From Perilla frutescens (taxonomy: Eukaryota > Streptophyta > Magnoliopsida > Lamiales > Lamiaceae), in the NCBI GenBank assembly GCA_026008535.1, contig BRKX01000018.1, positions 18,794,088 through 18,858,087 on the forward strand: a DNA stretch of 64,000 bases, read 5' to 3'. The notes under the pieces were generated by a model. It had not been told where the DNA came from. It saw only the letters and a program-made list of their open reading frames with translations, and ran no database searches. How positions within the stretch are numbered: position 1 is the first letter of the stretch; each line of letters begins with the position of its first letter. The position numbers and the translations under genes were made by a program. Positions 36,058 through 46,428 of this stretch are shown in pieces.

Positions 36058-39000
36058 TCAGAGAACACAAAGACCCAAAGAGGATCTAAGTGTTTCAAAC
36101 CTTGTAGTTCCAAGTGCCTTTGTAAAGATATCCGCAAGTTGGGCATCAGTGCCAACATATTCAATCACAAGTGATCCATCTTCAACAAGTTTTCGAATGA
36201 AATGGTGACGAATATCTATGTGTTTTGTTCTTGAGTGCTGGACATGATTCTTCGAAATATTTATGGCACTCATATTGTCACAGTATATGGTAAGGATAGA
36301 TTGTGACACACCATAGTCAAGCAACATTTGCTTCATCTAAAGAAGTTGAGTACAACAACTTCCAGTCACAATATATTCGGCTTCTGCAGCAAAGAGATCG
36401 AATTCTATTTTTTACTAAACCATGAAACCATGTGTTTCGAAGGAAGAAACATCCTCCAGAAGTACTCTTCCGATCTTCAGTACAACCAGCCCAATCTGCA
36501 TCGCAAAACCCTACCAAACTAGGGTTTGTATCATAGGAGAACCAAAGTCCCAATTCAGTAGTACCTTTTATGTACTTGATTATGTGCTTGACATATTCCA
36601 GATGACTTTCTTTGGGATCAGATTGGTACCGAGCACAAACTCCCACACTGTAGCAAATGTCTGGCCTACTTGCTGTAAGGTAGAACAGATTGCCGATCAT
36701 ACTCCGGTATAAGGTCTGCTCAATAGAAACACCAGCTTTATCTTTTGAAATCTTTGAGGATATCCCCATTGGTGTTCTTTTTGGGCGGCAACTCTCCAAA
36801 CCAAACTTGTTGATCAAGTTCCTCACATACTTGGTTTGAGACACAAAGATTCCATCATCCTTTTGCTTCACTTGAAGTCCCAGAAAGTAGGTCAGTTCAC
36901 CTACAAGACTCATTTCGAATTCAGAAGTCATGTCCTTCACAAACTCGTCCACCATTCTGTTTGAGACAGATCCAAAGACAATATCATCGACATAAATCTG
37001 GACGATGATTACATCAGATTTTTCTCTCTTGATGAAGAGAGTTCGATCAGCTCTACCACGAACATATCCTTTCTCCAGAAAGAACTTGGTTAGTCATTCG
37101 TACCAAGCTCGAGGAGCTTGTTTGAGGATGTAGAGAGCCTTCTTCAGTTTGTACACATACTCCGGATGGTGAGGGTCTTCAAAGCCTTTGGGTTGGCTAA
37201 CAAAAACATCTCCAAACAAGTACCCATTCAAGAAGGCACTCTTCACGTCTATTTGGAATAATTTAAACTTCATCCAAGCAGCCATGGCAAGGAGCAAACG
37301 AACTGATTCAAGACGAGTAACTGGAGCAAAAGTCTCGTCGAAATCCACTCCTTCAACTTGAGAATAACCTTGGGCAACAAGTCTTGCTTTATTTCTGGTT
37401 ATGTTCCCTTCTTCATCATTTTTATTTTTGAAGATCTACTTTGTGCCGATAACACTAACCTCTTCAGGTCGTGGAACAAGATCTCACACTTCATTTCTTT
37501 CAAATTGCAAGAGCTCTTCTTGCATGGCTTGAATCTATCGCTCATCTTGCAATGCTTCTTTCACATTTTTGGGCTCCACAGTTGAGGTGTAACACACATT
37601 AACTATCAATTCACGATAGTTCTTTTGAACACCTCTTGTTCGAACTCCTTCACTCATATCACCAATGATATCGGATGCAGAGTGATTCTTCTAAACACCT
37701 TTCAAAGGTTTAGGAGCATCCAGTCTCTCGCTACTTGCTTCTGTCGGCATACTGTGTTCCGAACTGTCTGGAACAGATGCTGGAACATAGATAGTAGTAT
37801 CAACGCTTTTCTCATCAATCTGGGCGGCAGATTCTTCCAGATCATCAACAAAAATATTAATGGACTCCATCACAGTCTTGGTCCTTTTGTTGAAAACACG
37901 GTAGGCCCGACTATTCATCGAGTACCCGAGAAACATACATTCCTCTCCTTTGGCATCAAACTTACCAAGTTGCTCTCGGTCTCGCAACATGTAACAAGTA
38001 CTCCCAAAAATATAAAAGTACTTTAGGTTGGGCTTTTTCCCTTTCCACAACTCGTAGGGAGTAACTCTCATCTTGGGTCTAAAGTACACCCGATTAATGA
38101 CATGACATGCTATATTCACCGCTTCAGCCCAGAGGTTTTCAGGGACAGATTTGGCCTTCATAATGACTCGGCTCATCTCTTGAAGCGTTCGATTTTTCCT
38201 CTTAACAACACCGTTTTGTTGAGGTGTTTTTGGTGCTGAGAACTCTTGTCCGATTTCTCTATTTTCACAGAAACACCGAAAGAAGGCATTCTCAAACTCA
38301 CGACCATGATCACTCTTTATTCTCACAACATTGGTTCATTTCTCCACTTCAAGTTTGAGACACAATTTCTTGAATGTCTCGAAGGTCTCTTCCTTATCTC
38401 TTAGGAATTCTACCCATGTGAATCTTGTGTAGTCATCCACACAAACAAATATGAACTTCTTTCGTCCAATGCTTTCAGTTTGGATAGGCCCCATCAAGTC
38501 CATATGCAACAGCTCCAAGGCATTTGAAGTTGTAATCTTTTTAATAGATGTGTGAATCTATTTTCCAACTTGACATGGTCCGCATACCTTCCATCGATCA
38601 ATGCTTAATTTTAGAACACCAATCATCGCTTCAGTCTTCATGAGTCTCTGAAGGTTTCGAAAACTGATATGGATAAGTTTTTCGTGCCATAAATCTGCTT
38701 CACATAGCTGGGATCTGAATCAAGTCCCTTTCAAATTAAGGAGATAACAGTTGTCCCTCGATCTGTCCCCATCCATCAGAAGAACACTTTCTTTGTTCTT
38801 CATGAAGTATTTATCTCGAGTGAAATGCACCAAGAGACCTTAGTCACACAATTGACTAATGCTAATTAAATTAGCTTTCAGTCCTTCTACAAGCAGCACA
38901 TCCTCCAGGTTGGGCATCCCATGCACATTTAGATATCCACGACCAAGTACTCTACCTTTAACATCATCTCCAAAGGTAAAATATTGATATGAGCAATCTT

Positions 39001-39060
39001 TTTGAATGTTGCTCAGCATGCTAGCATCTCCGGTCATATATCGAGAGCATCCGCTGTCAA
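36058..39060 (-). pseudogene. Sirevirus pol (protease, integrase, RT, RNase H), broken
   Basis: From right to left: protease active site DSGCS (about 39055), GAG-pre-integrase (LISISQLCD), integrase with LLHMDLMGP, VDDYTRF, SDHGREFEN and PQQNGVVKRKNR, RT with ETFAPVTRLESVR, DVKSAFLNG and an intact YVDD (about 36983-36994), then RNase H with FCDADWAG, DRKSTSGG and the TKHIDIRHHF / LADIFTKAL ending. Stops and frameshifts occur at about 38660-38520, 38330, 37690, 37350, 37090 and 36340, so no full polyprotein can be made. The YGLKQAPR motif reads YILKQAPR here. Confidence 0.9.
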
Positions 39061-39199
39061 AGTACTAGCTATTTTTTGCATGAATATTGAGGGCCTTGTG
39101 AATCACATAATTTCTGTGGTTGTTTCTGGATCTGTTTAGGACATTTCTTCTGGGAAACTAATCAGATTCTGCAAAACCCCTTCTTTTCATCCTTTGGAG

Positions 39200-40822
39200 G
39201 TCATTGATCAAGTTTCTGCAGTGTGGTCGAATGTGACCATGTTTCTCATAGTAATGACACACAACACGTGTTTTTTGAGGAGACTTTCTTTGCTGCTGCC
39301 TGTTCATTGGCTCAGCTCTCAACTCTGGAACTGTAGAATCTTTTGTTCCAGAGGTCTGTCCTTGACAGAATCTGCCATAAGTATGACCACCATTGAATCA
39401 GAAACCCGAATGATCCTGAGGGCTCTTTCTCTTGGAAAGAATCTCATCCAGCCGAGATGATCCAGAGTTCATCATCTTCACAAGCTTCTTCAGATGCTGA
39501 AGCTCACCAGTCTGAGAGTGACTGTTGTTTCTGAACTGCAGCAAGTCACTTTGCGTTTCCTTGAGATGAGTGGCAAGATTATCTCTTTCTTTCAAGAGAT
39601 CGGCATTTTCTTTCATCAGCTCTTCATTGGCCTAAATCACTATGATCCAACTCATATGTAGTTTTTTATATGCTTAAATGGCATATTCTTCAGTAAATTC
39701 TTTGTCATCACTGCATTCAGAAGTCTTGTCATCCTGTTTGTCAGGAACAGATTCAGACACAGTTTCTTTGACAGATCGTGTCATGAAAGCAATATGATTG
39801 CTCACATATTCTTCATCACTTCCGCTATCATATGGATCATCACTCTCACTGAGGGTAGAATTGTATGATTTATTCTTCCTTTTAAGAGTATTGGCACACT
39901 CGGCTTGGTAGTGACCAAAACCACCACACTCTCTACACTTGACATCTTTATGTTTGTTTTCATTTGAATCTTCATCTTTTGATCTCCGAGGTTTAAAAAC
40001 CTTATTTTTACCGGAGTTATTTTGAGAAGACTTCTCGTATCGTTTGGAAAATGTTGAGAAGTTTTTGGATAGCATAGCAATTGTCTCGGTAAGATCATTA
40101 TTATCAGGGACATTATTTGGCACATCAGTACTGGATCCTGCCTGAAAAGCTATGCTTTTCCTTTGCACTGTCTCATCATCTGTCAGCCCTATTTCAAATG
40201 TTCGCAGGGACCCCATCAGCTCCTGTAACTTCATCTTGCTCACGTCTTTGGCCTCTTCAATGACCATGACTTTATACGCGAATCTTCTAGGCAGAGACCG
40301 CAAAACCTTTCACATGAGTTTCTCTTCAGAGATCGCATCTCCGAGGGAAAATCTTTCATTAGCGATCTCACAAATCTTGGCGTTGAAATCAATAAGTTTT
40401 TCACCTTCATCCATCCGAATTTTCTCAAATCTGGTGGTGAGCAGTTGCATTCGAGAGGCACGAACACTGCTTGTTCCTTCAAATGAGGTCTGCAAGATAT
40501 CCCACGCATCCTTGGCTTTATCGCATGTGGATATAAGCTTGAAGACATTCATGTCAACAGCAGAGAAGATAGCGTTCATGGCTTTAGCATTCAGCCCTAT
40601 GGTATGGTAGTCGGCATCCTCCCATTCTTCTTCCGGATTCAGTACCACTTTGCCTTTATCATCCTTCTTGGTGGGAGGCTTCCAGCCTTCAGTCACCATC
40701 TTCCAGGCCCGTTCATCAATCGAACGTATGAAAGCTGTCATTCTAGCTTTCCAGTAGGCATAATTGTTGCCATCCAGAAGTGGAGGTCTCACCGTCGAGG
40801 TTCATTTTTTCATTGTGTCCAT
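39200..40822 (-). pseudogene. Sirevirus gag, broken
   Basis: A likely start ATG at 40822 is followed within seven codons by an in-frame TGA; the frame then runs through PPLLDGNNYAYWKARM and KDAWDILQ (UBN2-type gag). A stop at 40310 separates it from SLPRRFAYKV and a CCHC knuckle CRECGGFGHYQAEC (about 39930). Past a stop at 39674 there is a coiled-coil segment (LKERDNLATHLKETQ) and SSRLDEILSKRK, then a second knuckle CHYYEKHGHIRPHC in which the second Cys is Tyr. The double knuckle and coiled coil are Sirevirus traits. Confidence 0.88.
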
Positions 40823-40883
40823 CTCGGAAAAACAACACAAAATACACGGATTAAAAACCCACAAACACACCTTAAGAAAGGTG

Positions 40884-40900
40884 ACCTACTCTGGTGCCAA
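40884..40900 (-). promoter_or_regulatory. Primer-binding site of the Sirevirus-like element
   Basis: On the minus strand, one base after the 5' LTR, TTGGCACCAGAGTAGG resembles the initiator-Met PBS (TGGTATCAGAGC) with mismatches. Confidence 0.5.
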
Positions 40901-40901
40901 T

Positions 40902-41840
40902 TGAAAAATGATAATCCGTGCTCACAAGTGTTTAATCAATACCACTTGTTAACTGTTCTACGATATGTGTGGGACAGATGTAAGAACATAAAATATAAAG
41001 CAGTAAAATACGCACGAGATTGGTAACCCTGTTCGGTTTAACAACCTACTCTGGGGAGATTGCTCCCAAACTTGAAGATTCGACTGTTACTCCTTCATGA
41101 AGTGTATTTGGGTTCTTACACATATAGGAATCCCTCCTTATGTCGCCCATTCTTCTCCATGAACTCTTTCGCTAGCCGAAAGCTGTAAGATCCCCTTACA
41201 ACCGTGACACTAGACTCCCTCTAGCTGCCCACTACTTCAACTTAGAATCTCTCCCGAGATTGCATATAAAATGGTTTAACAAACCCCTCACGTGTTTCAC
41301 TCGAAAGCACTCAAAACTAGTCTATCACGTTGAATTGTTTTAAGGAACAACTACTAGTAAAATACTTGAGACACAAACCACAATGACTCTCAAATAAATG
41401 CTAAGAGAATCTAAAACAATGTCCACCGATTGCACAATGAATCGGCCTTCTTATATTCTTCATTTCAATATTGACGTCGATCTTCACCGTCGGCAATATG
41501 GCAAGTGGATTGATGGTTTGCGATCTTCCCAAAAGTGTGTAGATACTTTCCTTGGGCATGAGGGTTATTTGCAGCTCGATATCTGCTCCACAAGTCAGTC
41601 AATCGAACGTATCTTGCCTTCTACCAATGGATCCACGCAAGATCTTCTATAAATGGAAACTGCCATATAAAAGTGTCCCTGGTTCTGTCTGGGACATCAG
41701 AGGAAACAGTTTGCCAAATGTTCTTCTTTTTCATGCACAGCGGAATAAATAGCTTAAGGGACATGCCCAAGCACACATTGTCGAACATATCTCGCCAACA
41801 AAACAACACGAACACTTAGTGAAACACTGTGGTACTAGCA
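40902..41840 (-). repeat. 5' LTR of the Sirevirus-like element
   Basis: Full-length partner of 30804-31741. Its right edge CTAGCA is followed by the target duplication ACACC. Confidence 0.95.
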
Positions 41841-41845
41841 ACACC

Positions 41846-42247
41846 CATGCCAACTACTTTACCCAACCAACATGGGATAATTTAATACTCTCCTCACATG
41901 CAATGTCACTTTATTCAACCAATGTGGGACAATTTAATACGTCCATGCTGACCACTTTACCTAGCCAATAAGGAACAATTTAATATGTCCACTTACACGC
42001 AATGCCACTTTACCCAACAAATGTGCTGCTTCACCCAACCAATAATATGGCAATGCCAACCACTTTATTCAACCAACATGAGACAATTTAATACTCCCCC
42101 TCACAACAATGTCATTTTACCCAACAAATGTGTCATTTTACCTTATCAATGTGGGATAATTTAATACATCCATGCTAATAGCCACTTACCCGACCAATAT
42201 GGGATAATTTAATACTCCCCCTCATGCACATTGTGGAACTAACAATA
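41846..42247. repeat. Degenerate tandem minisatellite, unit about 60-80 bp
   Basis: Recurring units of the form 'CCACTTTACCCAACCAA-GTGGGACAATTTAATAC', about six copies, with the consensus drifting. It continues the locus at 30736-30803 across the Sirevirus insertion, and a further copy lies at 44646-44685 beyond the hAT elements. Confidence 0.8.
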
Positions 42248-43169
42248 CAGTGGCAGATTCAGGAATATTTTTTTGGGGGAGCGGAATGTTGCTTGACGGA
42301 GTGGCCGTTGCTCATCTTATCGGATTCAATTGCATTGCTAAATATGAATATTGAGGGTGGTTGTCAATCTATTTGTATTTCTTGTGATTTTTATATGCAT
42401 GTTCGGGAAATAATGTTATTTAACTAATGTGTTATAATTTTATTAATCCCAAAATTGATGACACCGTCTCACTTGTTGTTTTACTTTATTTTTCCCCTAA
42501 ACTATAATAATGTAAATTATTATTTAATATTAATGATTTATAACTTAATATTTAGCCAACTAACTCAAAAAATAATCTAATTAATAAGAATAAAAAATAT
42601 AAATACTATTATTCAATCACAACTCACAATTAATATAAATTCAAAATCAACTAGATAAATAAATAAATAATCTAACTTATTGACTAACTTAAATTTAAAT
42701 TTAAAAAAAATTAAGAAGCTAGATTTATTTTAAAATTTAAATTTAGATTTGTTATTAATTTGAATATTCTAATATGCACACTAATTTAAATTACTTATTT
42801 AATCCATAATTCTATCTTTTTTATATCATGTCTATGCAGTAATAATTAAATTAAATATTGATTTTTTTATTGAAAAACACTAAATTAAAGATAATTTTAT
42901 TAATAAAATTAATAAAATCAAAGAAAGGGATTAAATAGATATATTTATTTAAAAATAAATAAGATGAGAGATGGGGATATTATTTAATATTTTCTATGGG
43001 ATCCCACCCTTACCAACCCATAACTTTCTCTCTCCTCCTTTCTTTTTCCACTTCCTCGGCGTTCTTCTGGGTTTTTATTTCCACACAGCAATTACAGTAT
43101 TAAAAAAAATTGGAAAAAAAGTTTGGGGTTACAACTGTACCCCCTTGTTCCCATGTAGATCCGCTAGTG
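42248..43169. mobile_element. hAT-type non-autonomous element, 922 bp
   Basis: Ends CAGTGGCAGATTCA and (reverse complement of the right end) CACTAGCGGATCTA; perfect 8-bp duplication TAACAATA at 42240-42247 and 43170-43177. G-run/C-run subterminal regions pair with each other. The interior is AT-rich with no transposase. Confidence 0.88.
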
Positions 43170-43177
43170 TAACAATA

Positions 43178-43312
43178 TTGGGGGCTCCTAATATTGAAAT
43201 TGGGTTTGGCTTTATTACCACGTTAGAAATTGATATTGAGTCTAACTAACTCTCACAAAATCGACTTGTAAGGGAAATATTGCCCTCATTTTAATAAGTG
43301 GCACATGTCATT
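43178..43312. repeat. LTR-like dispersed repeat, second copy
   Basis: GTTAGAAATTGATATTGAG and TCTAACT followed by CTTGTAAGGG and GGCACATGTC repeat the layout at 30596-30750. Confidence 0.55.
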
Positions 43313-44645
43313 CACGACCGGCTAGAGTGGGGGGTAAATGAGGTGGCCGCCTTAGGCCCTAAAAAAAAATGAGTGTCCAATTTAGTGGCAGTGCTTTGTT
43401 CTTGGTTCCCACTTAGCTTGGGTTCGGTTCTTCTTATTCTCTCTTTTCATCTTTTTTTTTTTGTTTCTAAATTATAATTCTAATCTAGTTGCACTCTTCT
43501 CACCTTTTTTTTAGTTTCTTTTGTTACATATTCCCTCCATTTTGTTTTGATTGTTGTTGTTGTTGTTTTTTTTTTTTTTGTCAAAATGTTTGTTGTTTTA
43601 TATATTTTCACATTCTATCCTCCAATTTTAATCATATCTCAAATCCTAAAAATATATGGAGAGAGAAAATGTTGTCTTATTTTTAAGAAAATATAAATGA
43701 ATAAGATTTTACGTTATGTATAAGGGATGAATATATTAGTCCATAAAATTAACTGTTAATTTTAGATAAAAAAAAACTAAAATAACCATCAAAATGAAAC
43801 GGGGGAGTATACAATAAAGAAAATCATAATTCTAAAACAAAATTAAACAAATATCTTAATTCAGTCATCCTAAAATTATAATCATAATCTAGCCGAACTA
43901 ATCTAAACAAATATCCTAATTCAATTATCCTAAAATTATAATACTAATCTAGCCGCACACCTAAAAAAATCATATGTAACTAAAACGTAAAATCTCATAG
44001 GCGCATCCGGTTCTTCTTGGTCTCTCTTTTCATTTCTTTTTAGTTTCTAAATTTTAATCATAATCTAGTCACATTTTCTCACCATTTTTAGTTTCCTTTG
44101 TTACATATACCATAAATAAAATCATAATTCTAAAACAAATCTAAACAAATATCCTAATTAAGTCATCCTAAGATTATAATCCAAATCTAGCAGAACTAAT
44201 CTAAACAAATATCCCAATTCAATTATCCTAAAATTATAATCCTAATCTAGCCTACACCTAAAAAAACACTATATAACTAAAAGGCAAAATCTCGTAAGCT
44301 CATCTACTGATACTATATATGCACATAGCCATAAAAAACATAATATTTCAATTTAATTTACAACACACCACAAACATCATATTTTCTCAACTCTCTAGTC
44401 TCTCCTCTTTATTCTTTGATATTAGGCATTTTGTATTTTTATTTCTAATTCTTTATGTTAGTTTGTATGATATTACCATATTTGTTTAATAGATTAATAA
44501 AAATCATGTCTAGTAGAAAGTATGAAATTGACCACGGAAAATTAAAGAAAAGTTATCGAATCATGCTATATACATACATTTTTATGCTTTTAAGTTTTTT
44601 TTAAAAAAATCACCTCAGACCCCTAAATTTTTTAATTCGGCTCTG
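43313..44645. mobile_element. hAT-like element remnant with internal duplication
   Basis: The left end (CGACCGGCTAGAGTGGGGG, then GGCCGCCTTAGGCCC) and right end (CCTCAGACCCCTAAATT, then TTCGGCTCTG) mirror the CAGGGCCGGCCC-type termini of plant hAT elements in decayed form. Flanking 8-mers ATGTCATT (43305) and ATGTCGCT (44646) match at 6 of 8 positions, a worn target duplication. Inside, about 300 bp is duplicated in tandem (43425-44000, enlarged by a MITE, and 44008-44310). No ORF with transposase motifs. Confidence 0.6.
43529..43809. mobile_element. Stowaway-like MITE with preserved empty site
   Basis: Inverted ends TTCCCTCCATTTTGTTTTGAT and its near complement ATCAAAATGAAACGGGGGAG are bordered by TA on both sides. 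The second copy of the internal duplication (around 44100-44115) has the same flanks with a single TA and no insert, which fixes the insertion and its TA duplication. Confidence 0.88.
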
Positions 44646-44653
44646 ATGTCGCT

Positions 44654-45125
44654 TTACTCAACCAATGTTGGACAATTTAATAAGACTAAAATATTAATTA
44701 TAAAATGGTGGTAGTAATTATTAAGAAAAAAGTTGCTTACAGAAAGGTCTTTATTTTTTCATGCCGGATAGATTGCAAATTAATTAATGTATTGTATCAA
44801 AGATTTGAAGGGCAGGATCTTCTATTCTTCTTTGGCTTGGCCATGTTTGGGCACAGTAGCACACAAGTTGCGTGCTTGCGTCAAAATGAATATATATTGA
44901 ATGTTACAATTAAGAAAGAATTATTTCAATTTAAAGTTTTGTATTTACAATTATTTGCTCTAAGGTCATATTTATTTTCCTTGATTATAGGTTTGTTTAG
45001 GCCATCTCTGCAATACAACATCACCATCACTAAAATGTAGCAAATTCTCAATTTCATCCCTATCAATTTGCACTATAATTCTACACCAAAAGAGAATATT
45101 CTAGAATATTCATTTTATTTCATTT
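44654..45125. other. Spacer before the plus-strand copia element
   Basis: No recognised gene; the longest ORF (44705-45040, 111 codons) has no family motif. Contains the HSE-like palindrome at 45094-45111. Confidence 0.45.
45094..45111. promoter_or_regulatory. Heat-shock-element-like perfect palindrome
   Basis: GAATATTCTAGAATATTC contains four alternating nGAAn/nTTCn units. It sits 20 bp outside the copia insertion. No associated host gene is visible. Confidence 0.35.
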
Positions 45126-45130
45126 ACAAT

Positions 45131-45334
45131 TGATGCGATTATATGAGGCGCAACTATGCAGTGTTTTTTTTCTTATCCTACGTGGCATCCAACTAGATAT
45201 TTTATGCCACCCTAGATAGATATTTTACTTGGCTTCACCGCCTCTTTTCTGTATATAAATAAGGATGAGAGAAGTATTGTACTATTCCATTGAAAATAAT
45301 GAAAATCTTTTCCTCAAAACTCTAGATCTCTTCA
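45131..45334 (+). repeat. 5' LTR of the plus-strand copia element
   Basis: TGATGCGATT...GATCTCTTCA. A TATATAAATAAGG promoter-like motif lies at about 45254-45266. Confidence 0.95.
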
Positions 45335-45449
45335 TGGTATCCAGAGCAAGGTTCTCTAAATTCATTTTTTCAGATCTAGTTTTTCGCACTGTTATCTCCG
45401 ATTATTTGATCGCACTCTTCTTGTGATAGGGAAAGGTAGGAAGTTTTCA

Positions 45450-46428
45450 TGGAAGGAAACTCGATGAAGAGCTTGGTGCTGCTTACGAACATGGTGATAG
45501 CAGCAACTCGAAGGAATCTCATCGCGAAGAGACACCGGTCATATTTTTGAAGAAACCAAATATTATAGAGTCTCAAGGTACGATTCCTCAGCCGATTATT
45601 CGAAATGAGATTCAAAGTCATTGCATGTTAGCAAATGATGAGCTCTACATTGCACCACATGATCATCCCAGTCCAGCATTAACTGCTGATTTGTTTGACG
45701 GACGAAATTTTCATAGTTGGAGTAGAACTATTCACCATGCATTATTTGCTAGAAATAAGCTGGGATTTGTGGATTGTGGTGTACCAGAACCTAGCATAGG
45801 GTCCATGGATCATATGCAATGGATTAGGGCAGATTATCTCGTTTTCAATTGGATAAGCAATTCTATGATCAAGGAATTGTCTCGTAATTTGCAAAGCTTT
45901 GAAACTTCGAAACAACTCTGGGATGAATTGAGTAAAAGGTTTGGGAAACACAATGGACCAAGGATTTACAAATTGAGACGTGATATAGCCTCTTATACTC
46001 AAGGAAATCAGTCTGTGCTTGTTTATTTTAATAATCTGAGTGGTCTCTGGGATGAACTCAGTTTGTTGAATACATCAAAACCTTGTGTATGTGAGGCTGC
46101 TGATGATGCTTTAGCAGAGCAAGAGGAAGAGAGGATGATGCAATTTTTAATGGGGTTAAATGATGTCTTTGAGTCAATCAAGCAACAGATTCTCATACTA
46201 AATCCACTACCAAACGTTAGCCAGGCCTATTCAATGGTATTGCAAGTTGAAGAGCAGATGCAAGTGTCTGCACAATATTCAGAGAATTTGGAGCAAAGTG
46301 CTATGCATACAACTCAAGCTAGGAACTCTGGCAGAGAAGGTTTCAAGAAAAGATTGACTAAAGAAGAAAAAATGAAATTGAAATGTGAATTGTGGTCGAA
46401 CAGGTCATCTGAAGAAGGATTGCTTTGA
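45450..46428 (+). pseudogene. copia gag, frameshifted
   Basis: A start ATG at 45450 opens a frame that soon diverges from the long gag frame entered at 45547. The latter encodes LFDGRNFHSWSRTIHHAL, WIRADYLVFNWI and LWDELSKRFG, typical of plant copia gag. It runs to 46428, but a frameshift near 46390 cuts into the zinc knuckle, whose remaining residues (NCGRTGHLKKDC) continue in the next frame. Confidence 0.9.

Larger units (their letters stand above)
30804..41840 (-). mobile_element. Sirevirus-like Ty1/copia retrotransposon, 11.0 kb, defective
   Basis: LTRs of 938 and 939 bp (TG...CA) are flanked by a 5-bp target duplication ACACC (30799-30803 and 41841-41845). Order on the minus strand: 5' LTR, primer-binding site, gag, protease, integrase, reverse transcriptase, RNase H, an extra ORF region, a purine tract (AAAGGGGGAGA at 31742-31756) and 3' LTR. 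The copia order INT-RT, large gag with extra coiled coil and second zinc knuckle, long LTRs and an added 3' ORF are the features of the Sirevirus (SIRE/Maximus) lineage. All ORFs carry stops or frameshifts. The LTRs differ at about 22 positions in their first 310 bp, so the insertion is not recent. A solo LTR interrupts it. Confidence 0.92.

Noticed and set aside
44705..45040. 111-codon ORF
   Set aside because: No family motif, AT-driven composition, flanked by transposon debris.
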